Shown here: positions 53,364-64,000 of the stretch, piece after piece
Layout: each line of letters begins with the position of its first letter
How positions within the stretch are numbered: position 1 is the first letter of the stretch
Assembly: GCA_025917655.1 (NCBI GenBank)
Contig: CP084608.1
Location: forward strand, 2,583,501 to 2,647,500
DNA: 64,000 nucleotides
Direction of reading: 5' to 3'
Origin: Chlorella sorokiniana
Taxonomy: Eukaryota; Chlorophyta; Trebouxiophyceae; Chlorellales; Chlorellaceae
Made by a program: the position numbers and the translations under genes
Notes under the pieces: generated by a model
What the model saw: only the letters and a program-made list of their open reading frames with translations
Database searches by the model: none
Told to the model about the DNA's origin: nothing

Positions 53364-56300
53364 TCAGTACAGCTGCACGTCAGCAAAGCTGGGCTCGTGT
53401 GTCGCAGCCGCGTGCTCTGGCAGCGGCGGGAAGGCGGGGGCCGGCTGGCGCCCCTCCAACACCCGGCTGGAAGCCGCTTTGGTCGGCAAACACAGTGCCC
53501 GGCTGCAGACCGGAGTCTGTCGAGTCTGTGCTGTACCGCCGTACCGCGCTGACATGGAGGGAGGGGAAGGCGTCGCCGGCAGCGGCAGCTTGAAAGGCGC
53601 CATAGCCACCTCCATGTGGCAAAGCCGACGGCGCGGCTGCGGTGGCAGGCACGCCAGCCCGCCACTGGGCAGGGCGCGGCTGGTGCTGTGGGGCCGGCTG
53701 GGAGTATGCGCCTGGCTGGGGGTGACCGCGGGAAAGGCGGGGGAAGCAAGCGCGACGGGTGGGGGATGCACAGCTGCAACTCCCACAGGCGCAAGGCCAG
53801 AGCCAAGACCAGCTGCAGGGGCTGTGCGTGAGGCCGCGGGAGGCTGGTAGCTGCTGGCTGCCTGTCCGGCGGCTGGCGACCTTGCAGCTGCGCCAAAGCC
53901 TGTAAGCGGGGCATGCCCCACTGACGGCTCATGGGAGGCCGCGCTGCTTGGCTGTGCTGCGCTTGGCGCCCCGGTGTGCTGCGGCTGTGAGGCAACAGCG
54001 GGAGAGGGCACAAAAGCCGGCACTGCCGCTGGCGGGTGCGCGTCAAAGGCGGCGGCCGAGGGCAGCATGGAGGCGAAGCCGGGCGCATGTCCTGTCGGCT
54101 GCTGGGCGCCATAGCTGCCAGCCAAGGCGTAGCGAGATCCAACAGAGGAGCGGGGTGCCGTTGCAGCGGCCAACGTGCCCGCCGGCAGCAGCGGGGGCGG
54201 CGCGGGGGCTGCAGCTGCGCCTCCTGCGGTGCCTGCGGCCTGCCAGGCAGCCGTGGGTGGCGGTGCCGGCAGCTGCAAGCAAGAGGGCAGCACCAGCGGG
54301 GCAGAATATGTACAGACATTGGCAGCCACGCTTCGTTTGGCCTGCCTTGCCTTGCAGGCGGGCCGAAGCACGGTGTCACCTTGCATCGTGCTGCCTCCAC
54401 GGTGTGCCAGGCAGCTGCCACCGCTCAAGCCCCTCACCTCTGGCACAGCGGGGGTCGGCCCCCGTTCCCGCCACATCTTGAGTTCCTTGTCGTAATAAAA
54501 CACGTTCTCTGGGTCTGGGGGCACCGCCTCCTGCGAGGGAGCGGCGCTCTTGGGCCTGCAAGGGAGGTGGGTGGAGGAGGGCGTGCATTAGCGGCTTGAG
54601 GCCCAGGCAAGAGCGCGGCTGGCTGCGGTGCAGGCCGGCGCAGGCCGCCAGGTATGGTTAGTCGGCGGCAGCATCGACCCACTTGCTCTTCAGGATGCCG
54701 GTGAAAGAGCTGACGCGCTGGAACAGGCCGCCGCGGCGCTCCTCAGCCCCCGGCTGCCCAGAGGCAAACGCACCGTCGCCTGTCGCCGTTGATACGCTGC
54801 CGCTGCTGGCGGTGCGCTTGTGCGGCTCATGCTGCAGCCAGCCAGGAGAATAACACAGCAAGGTGGAAGGAGGTAGGGCGTGCACGTGGCAGTGGGCTTC
54901 CAAGTGCGTGCCACAAGAACAGTCAGATCAGGCTGGTGGCAGTCACACGCCATCCGCTGCCGGCCCACCCGCAGATCGACGCTGCTGGCGGAGGGGTTGC
55001 GTGAGTGGCTGGGGCCGCGCGAGTGACGGCCGCCGTCAGAGCCTGCAAGCATGGCGGATGAACGGGAGGGACTGGGACAGGAAGCAGAACACAATCTGAG
55101 AATGCTGGGTTTTGGTGGCCATTGCAAACGGCAGCTAGGCAGAGCCAGACCAGCGTCAGTGGCCGTCAAACGCAGCGGACGTGCGGTGGGGAGGCCCTCC
55201 TGCGGCCGCCTCACCTGGCTCGCCGCCGCCCAGCATGGCAGTCAGCCCGCGGTCCAACCACTTGCCCACTGAGCTGACCAGGGCCCCGCGCTGACGCGAG
55301 CCCCCAGCGACACCTTCTGCCCCTGCAGCCGGGACAGGCACGAGTTCCACGCAGGGCTCAGCGGCGCCTGGGTCACAGCTGCACCGCGGCACCCTTGCAG
55401 AGCCACAGGTACCGCGGGCGGAGCGATGCAGATTGGACCACCACGACACGACACTCACACCCTGCACCCTGCACCCCCACCTGCGCATACTGCTGCAGGC
55501 GGTCCTGGAAGTCGAGGGCGGCGGCGCGGCACACCAGAAGCCCGGGAGGCACCCTGCCGCCCAGCGCCTGCAGCGGTTAGGCACGGGAGGAGTTGATTGG
55601 GGCAAGCAAGGTGCAGAGATGCCACCACCGGCGGAGCATCAGGCAGTGAGTGTTCATGCAAGCCCTCCACATGCAGTGGGTCCAGCTGGCAAGATGGCCT
55701 CCGGCCCCACAACGACGGCTGGCCATGTGGCAGGAAGGGCTTGCGGCAGCTTAAGGTGCTGGGCAGAGATTGGAGCAGGAGCAGCAGAACCCAGACCCGC
55801 AGCATGGCCCCCTCACTGGCAGCGGCATGGGATCACCTGCAGGGTGGCGGCTAGGGCCTGGCTGTAGGCTGCGGCGCCGGGCAGCAGCCCCAGTTCGGCC
55901 AGGGAGAGGGCGTGGAGCAGGGAGAAGGGCGCCAGGCAGAGGAAAGGGGAGGGCTGGCCAGCAGGCAGGGGGTGGCTGCAGAGGAGGGCGGGGGCAGGAC
56001 GGCGCCGCAGTGCCACAAGAAGGTGGTCGGGACAGCGCAGCAACATCGCGACCGCTGTGGCTGGCAAAGCAAAGAGAAGCACGCAGGCACTCACCCGCTG
56101 TGCGAGCCCATGCGTAAACCTCTGTGGCCAGCACGTGCGGCAGCTGGGCCAGGCTGCGCGGCCGCCCCGCCACATCAGCACCCAGCAGCACCAGCGGCGG
56201 CGTTGCAGCGGCCGGCGCAGCAGCTGACCCGGGGTTTGAGCCTGGGCTGCCGCCTGGCTGCGCGGCAGCAGCCAGCAGGGCAGGGGCGGGGGTGCGGCTA

Positions 56301-59300
56301 GGAGAGCTGGCCTGGCCGGGCGCTGCCTGCTGGCGCTGGGGCCGTGGCTGCCGCTACCGCCAGGTCCCAAGGCTGTGGAAAGGATCCAGCCAGGATGAAT
56401 GCCAAGTGTGCCGGCAACACCTGCCCTGCTGCCAGCAACCGCCCTGCCAGCAGCAGCAGCGCGGCTGCGTCCCCAGGAGTGCGGTTGGCGGCGAGCATGG
56501 CAAGGTGCTGCCGCCAGGCAGGGGCGGGGACGCCTGACACGGCTGCTGGCCTGAAGACGGCGGGAACCTGGCTGCCGCTGGCGGCTGCTCCTGGGGCAGA
56601 GGGCAGAGAGGGAACAGCGCCAGCGCCGTCGACTGCCGCCGCCGCTGCGGCCGCTAGAGGCGCTTCCGGGAGGCACCGCCCAGCAGGAGCAGCAGGGTTT
56701 GCAGCGGCGAGCTCGCCGCCACGCTTTGCTCCGCCAGAGCGGCGGCGACAGCGGCGACAGCTGGCTCCCCCAGCAGCCGCGCCAGCAGCAGCGCGACGCC
56801 CCACAGGCGGCCTTCTATCGCCGCTCTGGAGGCGCAAGAAGGGAGCGGCGGAGGGGCATGTCTGCTATAGGGCTCCCAAGTCTAAACACGAGCGAGCGTT
56901 TTTCACCATGCAGCACATGGCAAGCAAGCAGGGAGGGCAGCAGCGCGCTCACTCGAGTGCTTCAGACCGCCGACCCTCCAGCAACAGCTGCTGCGCCCGA
57001 GCCGCGGCGTCCTCCGCTGCAGGCCCCGGCGCCGCTCCCGGAAGCAGCAGGGAGCCGCTGCCGCTGCTATCGACTCCTTCCAGCAGCGCTGCCGCCAACT
57101 GGGCCTCAGGGGTGGCGTTGGGGTTGGCGGGCTTGCCTCCAGCGGCGCCGCTGGCCGCGCCTGTCACGCTGTACGGTGCGGAACAGATCTTGCCCTGGTG
57201 CAGCGCCAGCACACGCAGCACAGACCACAGCGTGCAGCGCTCGGCGGCGCCGGCGGCGGGTCCTGCGCCGTACGGGTGCACCGGCACAAAGCCGGGCGGG
57301 CCGCCGGCCTCTGCCTCGGCCTGCTCGGCGCAGAATTGAGCCACCTGCGGCAAGAGTCGGCGAGGCGATAGGGAGAAGGGGATCGAACTTAGTGCAAGCT
57401 CAGCAACAGGCAGCAGCCCCAGGAAACAGTTGCCGCCAAAGCTGCATCGCTGCAAGCAGCGGCAACCCAGGCAGCATGCAGTCGGCAGCATGAGGAATGC
57501 TGCACAGCCGGCCCACCTTGTCCCTGCTGCTGCCGGGCCCCAGCGGCCCCGGGAAGCTGGAGAGCAGGTGCAGCTCCGCCGCCAGGCTGGCAGTGGGTGC
57601 CTGGGGCAGCGGCTGCAGCAGGTTGGGCGGGGCCTTGGCCACCGAGTGCAGTTGGAGGTGGCCTGCAGGGGGATGGGATGACGTCAGGGCGAGGTGGGGC
57701 TCAGGCCGTCAGCAGGGCGCTGAGAGGGGGTTGGCATGGAGGCAGGCAGGCAGCGCCCCCTCAAAACCTAATGGAAAGGGGGCGCTGGAGATGGCTGCAC
57801 CCGTCGAGCCACGGATGCAGCAGGCACACCTGACCGGTCCACCATCAGCAGCCGCCCCCAAAGAGCAGCTTGCCAAAGGAGGCAGGGGGCGGCCGTGAGG
57901 GCTGTAGCTGCCGCCAGCTGCCACCGAGCCGGCAGCGTAAGCGCTCGCAGAGGAGCGGCAGCGGATGGCTGGCTGGGAGGGAAGGTGGCAAACTGGCCGG
58001 GGTATGGCTCAGCGCCGCCAAAAGCGGGCTGCAAAGGCTGGGTCAGGGCAGCCGCAGTTGCGCTGTTGCCTAACGCGTAATGCGGCGCGAACGTCTGTGG
58101 CCCTGCTTCTGCTACTTGGCTGCCAGGCGCAGGCTGCATTGGGACAAATTCCTGGTGCACAGGCTGCAGAGGCTCAGCGGCAGCCTGCTCAGGCGCCACT
58201 TCTGGATGCCACTGCTGCTGCCCGGTCTGCCATGCCTGCTGCCCGGCCTGCCAATCATGGGCCCCGGTTGCCTGCTGCTGCCAAGCTGCTGGTTCCTGGG
58301 GCTGCAGCCAGCCGTCTGCCGCCTGCTGATGGCTGGAGGCAGGCTGCGGCAGTGGCTGCACCGACCAAGCTTGCTGCTCTGCCTCTGCCTCAGCAGCGCC
58401 CTTCCATGCTGTCGGCTCTTGCTGATGCACCCAGCCATTTGGCTGCTGCTCCTGAACACGCTGCTCCCGCTGCACCTCCGGGTGTAGTGCCAGGACGTCA
58501 GGTTGCGTTGTGTGCTGCTGGGTGAACAGTTGTTCCTGTCGCAGCCAGCCGTTGCTCTGCTGCTCTTTGGCGTCTGCGGCAGCAGCTTCTGCCTCTGGCT
58601 CCTGCCACGCCGCCAGTTCCTCAGGCTGCAGCCACTCCTGCTGCTGCGGCGGTTGCTCAGCGGCAGGCTGCTGCGGGCGCCTCTGCCGCCGCCACCGCTG
58701 CAGGCTGCTGCCACGCCTCCAGTTCATGCGATGCCAGCCAGCTGTCATCTGCAGCTGGCTCGAACTGCGGCTGCGGTGGCGGAGGCTGCACATCAGGTGC
58801 GCTGCCTGCTGCCTCCTGTGGCGCGTGCTGCTGCCAGGGGTTCGGCTGCGGCACCTGCAGCCAGTCCTCGTCTTCCAGCGGCGGCGAGGGCTGGAAGGGG
58901 ATAGCGGCAGCTGGCTGAGGCCACGCCTCAGCGGCTCGTGGCTCCAGCTGCGGCTCTGGCGCTGCTGCCGACGCTGCCTGCTGCTCGGCGGGAAGGGGCG
59001 CCTGTGGGGCAGTTGTGGCAGGAGGGTGAAGAACTGCAACCGGCGGCGGAGAACCCGCCAACCATTCGTCGTCCTCTGCCGCCCCCTCCTGCTGCTGCCA
59101 GGCGGCGGGCGGCCAAGCAGCAGTCCCGCCAGCATTCTCATCATGGTCTGCAAAGGGGCCTGTGCTGGCTAACGGAACGGCGGCAGCCGGCTGCTGGCGC
59201 AGCAGCGGGGACGGCGGCTGTGCGAGGCTCGACTCCTCGCTCGTGCGGCTGCAGCGGCGGCTGCAGGTGGGGCTCAGCTTGTCCATGCTCCTCCTGCTCG

Positions 59301-62300
59301 TGCTGCTGCCAGTCAGCTGCGGGCCGATGCTGCGCCTGGTGTTCCTGCTGCTGCTGCCCCGGACCGAGGCCAAACTCGTCTTCTGCAGGCCAGCCGCTGC
59401 TGCTGTCGCCGCTGACGGCAAATGGTGGCACGGTCTGCTGCTGAAAGGCCTGCTCTGGCGGCGTCGGCTCCGCAGCAGCAGCAGCAGCAGCGCTGGGGAA
59501 CGGAAAGTCTGGAAAGTCAGCTTCGGCGGCAGGGGAGGGGAAATCTGGAAAGTCTGTCACCTCAGCCGCACCCCACGGCTGCTGCTGCAGCGGCGGCACC
59601 ATCGACCAGGCTGTGGCAGTTGCCCGCCCGTCGTGCTCTGGCTTTGTGGGGTGCGGCGGCGGCGCGTCCACAGGCGACGGCCCTTCCGCGAGCAGCTCTT
59701 CGCCCTCCTCCATCACCGGAGACAGCGCGGTGGGACCGTCGCCCAGAACAAGCGCTGCCTCGGGAGATTCCGCAGCTGCACAGGCCGCGCAGGCTGCTGC
59801 GCCGCGCGTCCCCGGCTGGCTGCCGCACCTCAGGAAGTGGCGCTGTGCTTTGAAGCCTCGCCTCGTCCGAGGTGGGCTCTGACGTGGCTGTCGCTTCAAG
59901 GACCTGCGGCGGCGGCGTAGCAGCCACCTCTGCCTCCAGAGCAGACGTTTCTGCTGCCGATGTCGCTGTTGCTGTATGTGCCGGCTGCGGTTCCTCGACA
60001 TTCCCGGCTGAAGCGAGGGGCCTCTGCCGGCTGCTGCGCAGTGGCCGCCTCTCCTGCCGCCGCCTCTGGCTGCGTCGCTACCACCGCTGGCGCTGCCTCG
60101 CCAGCGGCCGGAGCCGCGGGCTCTGGCGGCGGCGCTGGGCCGTAGTACTGCCACTGCTGGGCGGCGGCGTCGAACCAGTAGCGCCCGCCGTCAGCGGTAT
60201 CGCACCAGCAGTAGCCAGCATCGTCGTACCAGGTGCGGGGCTGCAGCAGACAAGGGGGACAACGGTGGGGGTACGGCGGGGCAGTGATGCTGCGCCTCAA
60301 TTACTGTTCCCAGCTTTCCCATCATGAGTGGGGGCAGGGCAGCCACAGCACCAGAGCGAGGGCAGCCATGCGGTGGTTTCAATGCACAGAGGTGCAACCA
60401 GCTGAGACGTGCCTCTGCGCTCTGGACGGCCTGCTCCTTGGGCGGCGCCGCAACTTCCTCGGCGGCAGCTGAATAGCTTGCGTCATCGTTGGCTGCTGCT
60501 GCTGATTCAGCGACGCCCGGCGCAGCAGCAGTCTCCTGAGCCGCGGTGGGGCTTGTGACTCCCTGCAGTTGGCGTCAGGGCTTGCAATGAGTCAACAGTG
60601 GGGAGGGCTCAAGCGTCCGGAGCAAAGACGCACGCTTGAACCAGCTGCCCTGTATGCCCTGTAGCGAGCATTGCACCTCACAGGCAGGCTGGCCCCAGCC
60701 TCACCTGAAGCATGAACTCTGCAACCGTCCGTGCTCCAGCCTCGCTGACTGCCTCCGCCGCATACTCGCTGAACCCGCCCGCCGCCGCCGCCGCCAGCAG
60801 GGCGGGGGAGTCCAGGTCCAGGGGGTCGAGCGGCGGCCCAGCTGGCTGCAGCTGAGGTGGCGGCCCCTGAGCCTGTGCCGCGGCGGCAGGAGCGGCACCG
60901 GCCTGCTGCGGCTGCTGCTCCTCCCCCAGCTGCTGCGGCTGGAAAGAATCCGCAGCGCGAGAAGCGGGCGATGGGCCGACCTCCCGTTCTGCTTGCTGAG
61001 CCGGGCGCTGCTGTGGCCGGTGGGCGGCGCTGCTGCTGACGCCGCTGGCCCATGGGCGTGCCCAGGTGCATCCTCGCCAGGCCCGGCTGGCCAAACCTGC
61101 TCCGCCTGCAGCGGCGCCGGCCAGGGATCCGGGCGCTGTCTGCCTGCCAGGGGCTGCCGCTGGCAGTCTGCCAAGAGCTGGTGTCCGGCTGCCATGCAAG
61201 CACCTGCCCCGATTCCTCCGCGGCTGCCGACGCTGCAGCTGGCTGTGGTGCCGTCGGCTTTTCAGCGGCGCTCCAGGAAGGGGAGGCAGCACGGTCAGGT
61301 GACTGCACCCCGATGCTGGCGCGGGCGGGCCACGCAGCGCTGCCCAGCCCTGCACTTGCTGCTGCCGCTGCCCCTGCTCGGCCGCCGCATGGCCAGACTG
61401 CGGCGTGCCGTCCGCGCCAACTGCCTGCTCAGGCTCGGCCTCCGCCTGCCAAGTGGCTTGCTGCCAGGCACCGGCTGCCTCTGCTGCCTGCCACGCTGGC
61501 TGGCCGGCCCTGCCGCCTGCCAGGCCGTATTGGGCTGCGCCACCGGCCCCTCGCTCGCCGACGTTGCAGCCTCCCGCTGGCTGGCTGGCTGCCTGGAAAC
61601 GGGCGACGGCTCTGGCGCAGGCTCCAACTCTGCCTGCTGCCACACCTCGGGCGGTATGGCTGAAGCTTCAGGCTCCTCCAGCAAGCCACCGACGCCAGGC
61701 TGCTGCTCGGTTTGCCGGTCCCACTGTTGGGCGTGCCAGCCGCGCGAGGCATGCTGCTCGGGTGGCTGGCACTGTTGTTGCGGAAGAGGCCCAGGCCCCG
61801 GGCTGCCGCTGACGCGTTCACCAGGCCGCTCAACAGGAGGGAGCTGCTGCTCGGCAGGGGTAAGCCGCTCCGCCTGAAAAACCGCAGCATCATCAACGGG
61901 ATCTGCAGCCAGGGAGCCGAGCAGCGGTCATCGAAACATGGTAGCCGGCCAATCAGCGGTCCAGGAACAGGAGCTGGGCAGTCGCAAGGACTGCTCGAGG
62001 CAGGGATCAGCAAGGCAGGGTGCTCACCGTCAGCGGGCGCAAACAGGGGCCTGCTCAGCGTCTGGAAGGTGGTGGCGGGCTCGCCGGCCCACCCCGCCTC
62101 GGGCTCGGCCTCCGCCGTGTCTTGGCAGCCTGCCTCGTCGCCTGGCTGCTGCGGGACTGCGTCAGACGGCAGTGCCGACTCCGCACTGCCATCGGAGGAG
62201 GCAGGGGCGGAGGCACCGGTGGGCGGCGCCGATGCCGCCCGCGCCATGGCCTCCGCTGCCAGCGCCATGGCGGCTGCCGCCTGCGCGGGGGCCAGCGAGT

Positions 62301-63672
62301 TGCGGCGGCTGCCCTCCTCCGAAGCAAAATGCAGCACGGAGCCGAAGCCGGCGGGGGCGGCGCTGCCATCGGCACCCGTCGAGCGTGGCGACAAGCCGCC
62401 GCTGCCAGAGAGGCCGAGGCTGAGCTGCTGGTCTCCCTCAGCGGGCGGAGGCTGGCTGGGCAGGGGTCGCCGCTGTGACTGCCCCGAGCCTGCTTCCGCC
62501 ACGGCAGCATCGGCAGGTGGCGGCGCCAGCCCTTGGGCAGCCTGCGCCATGCCCTCTGTAACAAGCACCCGAGCCGTCACCACGCTGCCGAACGGCGGCC
62601 GAGGGGCGGCAGCGTAGCTGGTCGCCCCTCCGGTGCCCCCTGGCGGTTGCAGGGCCGGGGCTGGAGCGTGCGCATCATCCCCTGCGGGCTGCAATGCTTG
62701 CGAGGGGCTGCCGGGAGGTGTGTGCGGCCTGGCGCGGAGGGTGGCCCGGCCTGCTCCAGCGCCCGGCAGCGCTTGGCCGAGCATGAGGCGGGCCGGTGCA
62801 AGCGTCGCTTCCCGCGGCAGCTGGCGGGGCAGGTCCCTGCTGCGCTGCGGCAGAAGCAGGTCCGGGCTCCGCAGCCGCAGGTTGTTCTGCTTGGTGCTGC
62901 GCCTGCTGCGGCAGCACATAGCGCTGCTGCATGCCCGGGCTGCTGGCGGCACCAGAGCTGGCTGCATGCGCAACGGGCCTACCAACGCTCTCCACTGCCT
63001 CGTTTCGCTGGTGCTGACTGTGAAGGCCGCCGCTGGGCCGCGCACCGGGTGGTGGAGCCCCGCCACTGTGTGGCTTCATTAGCAGCTCGGCACTGCGCTG
63101 CTGGGTGGGCAGCTGGGAGGGCGGGGCCGACAGCGCCAGCGCTGGCTCGGGAGAGCGGCAGGGCGAGCTGCCGCGCCGTTGGGCGGCTGCAGGGCGGCCG
63201 GCGGGTGCGTGCTGCGCTGCTGGGATGAATGCATGTGAGGTGCATCGTTCCCGCTGCTGCCGGTGTTTGAGCTGCCGCTGCTTACGGGACGCTGCAGACC
63301 AGCTTGCTGCTGTGCAGCTGGGCGGTGGAGCACAGCAGGCGCTGCTGCCGAGGGCCTGGCTGTAGGGCTGGCAACCTGCCGGGCAGCTTGGGACGCCGCG
63401 GGAGCGGGCGCAGCCCTTGATGGCAGCACAGACGTGCCGGCAGGAGGCCGGGTTCCAATGCTGGCAGCGGCCCTGGCTGCCGCCGCTCTCAGCAGCAAAG
63501 GGTTCACGCTTGCTGGTGCCGCACGCTGAGCGGCAGGCGCTACTGGCGGCGACTGGGCGGCGGCAGCAGAACTGGGTGGCATGGCTGCTTGGGAGCCCGG
63601 TTCCAGAACGTCCTCATAAGACTCCACCTTCTTGCGGCGCTGCATAATGGAAGCGCAGCGCCGCTCCTGCAT
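53364..63672 (-). CDS. SEC16: SEC16-like COPII scaffold protein
   Basis: Organises ER exit sites and COPII coat assembly. The start ATG at 63672 (MQERRCASIMQRRKKVESYE) begins a long disordered Ala/Pro/Gln region. An aromatic segment at about 60130-60240 reads TWYDDAGYCWCDTADGGRYW, then FDAAAQQWQYYG. A Trp/Gln-rich block (57.9-59.2 kb) precedes the ancestral coatomer element: FCAEQAEAEAGG, TLWSVLRVLALHQGKI, RAQQLLLEGRRSEALE, GRLWGVALLLARLLGEPAVA, SPLQTLLLLLGG, ANRTPGDAAALLLLAGRLLA, GRPRSLAQLPHVLATEVYAW. The C-terminal motif GLFQRVSSFTGILKSKW, then DPENVFYYDKELKMWRERG, is the best identifier. The end SFADVQLY stops at 53364-53366. One junction near 54660 (after SKWVDAAAD) lacks a normal donor and may hide a lost base. 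The far N-terminal part is assigned by continuity only. Confidence 0.85.
57900..59200 (-). repeat. Degenerate Trp/Gln repeats in SEC16 N-terminal region
   Basis: Coding units of about 20-40 residues of the form WLQPQEPAAWQQQ recur: DWLQVPQPNPWQQ, SWLASHELEAWQQP, EWLQPEELAAWQEP, GWLRQEQLFTQQ, GWVHQQEPTAWKG, GWLQPQEPAAWQQQ, DWQAGQQAWQTGQQQW. Low-complexity CAG/CTG-rich DNA underlies them. They could act as multivalent stickers for ER-exit-site condensation. Confidence 0.7.
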
Positions 63673-64000
63673 CGCAAAGTCATGGGCGGCGATCAGCGGT
63701 GGGGAACGGCGTTGCACCAGGTAAGCACATTTATATGGAGGTAATTAGCAGATCGCCGGGCCTAATTTTGCAATCACGCAGCGAGTTGCGGACATCCCCC
63801 GCCGCCCAGCCTCACCGCGCGGTCCAAAGCCGAGGTAGGGGCGACGCAGTGTTAGATGTGCATCAATAGTGCGGGTTCATCAGTGTACCGGGGCTTCCGT
63901 AGAGGAGATGTACACCACGTACGTCAACGGGTCAGCGGGCGGCGGTCGAGTCAGAAGCCATTTGCACTGCCACACCAACCAGGGTTGTGAGCGTTTTTGA
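63673..64000. promoter_or_regulatory. Upstream region of SEC16 to window end
   Basis: 328 bases, A/T-rich near 63725-63780. No extended coding frame seen. It should contain the SEC16 5' UTR/promoter, or an intron and first exon if translation starts further upstream. Confidence 0.35.

Noticed and set aside
54640-54675. Possible early end of SEC16 after SKWVDAAAD (in-frame stop)
   Set aside because: The conserved C-terminal DPENVFYYDKELKMW follows in the next exon, so a missed donor or lost base is more likely than a real stop.
63711-63727. Perfect plus-strand donor-like CAG/GTAAGC just upstream of SEC16
   Set aside because: No plus-strand coding exon leads into it; the strand carrying real protein sequence here is the minus strand.
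1-64000. Transposons, insertion sequences, viral genes or attachment sites
   Set aside because: No transposase, reverse transcriptase, integrase, terminal repeats or target duplications were seen; only simple repeats and coding repeats.

Overview
This window is nuclear DNA of a green alga. The coding exons point to a trebouxiophyte of the Chlorella/Micractinium kind. The evidence is high G+C, exons of about 50-300 bp separated by short GT-AG introns, TGTAA poly(A) motifs downstream of several genes, hydroxyproline-rich PPPPKP/PPPPSP linkers, a malate synthase, and a Sec16 with a plant/algal-like layout. No organism name can be proved from the sequence alone. Every gene is split, so coordinates span the whole gene (first to last coding base, introns included). 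Exon edges come from splice consensus plus protein continuity.

Layout. 1-3041 (+): 3' part of a right-handed beta-helix protein. 3604-7050 (-): GH28 polygalacturonase-like protein, convergent with the first. 7442-13213 (+): malate synthase, about 18 exons. 14227-19931 (+): secreted multidomain protein with Pro-rich linkers, a beta-propeller-like region and a Hedgehog/intein (Hint) domain. 20487-30011 (-): adenylate cyclase fused to voltage-sensor-like membrane segments. 30552-31955 (-): protein with two Sjogren/scleroderma-autoantigen (ZNRD2/p27) zinc motifs. 32185-34893 (+): methyltransferase of the ovothiol (OvoA C-terminal) type. 35343-36705 and 37545-39354 (+): a tandem pair of basic, disordered, plastid-targeted repeat proteins built on an LSAEQxxFLERK helix. 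About 40541-41923 (+): unrecognised protein. 43271-52451 (-): subtilase with a Pro-rich linker and a C-terminal discoidin-like domain. 53364-63672 (-): COPII scaffold SEC16.

The strongest candidate for something new is the tandem repeat-protein pair at 35.3-39.4 kb. Transit-peptide-like leader, repeats of 38-73 residues, high basicity, predicted disorder and one short helix per repeat are the design rules of pyrenoid Rubisco linkers (EPYC1 and the linker reported for Chlorella). I propose they are Rubisco linker paralogues. The voltage-sensor/cyclase fusion and the Hint-domain wall protein are also of interest.

A recurrent technical signal runs through the window. In at least eight places in conserved proteins the frame breaks exactly where a 5-base G or C run should be 6 bases. 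Because this happens in a core enzyme such as malate synthase, I read it as homopolymer under-calling rather than gene decay. Protein predictions made directly from this sequence will be wrong at these places.

The genes do not form one pathway. Themes are cell-wall/extracellular polysaccharide (beta-helix, GH28, Pro-rich Hint protein, subtilase with carbohydrate-binding-like domain), carbon metabolism (malate synthase, putative Rubisco linkers), signalling (cyclase) and secretion (SEC16).
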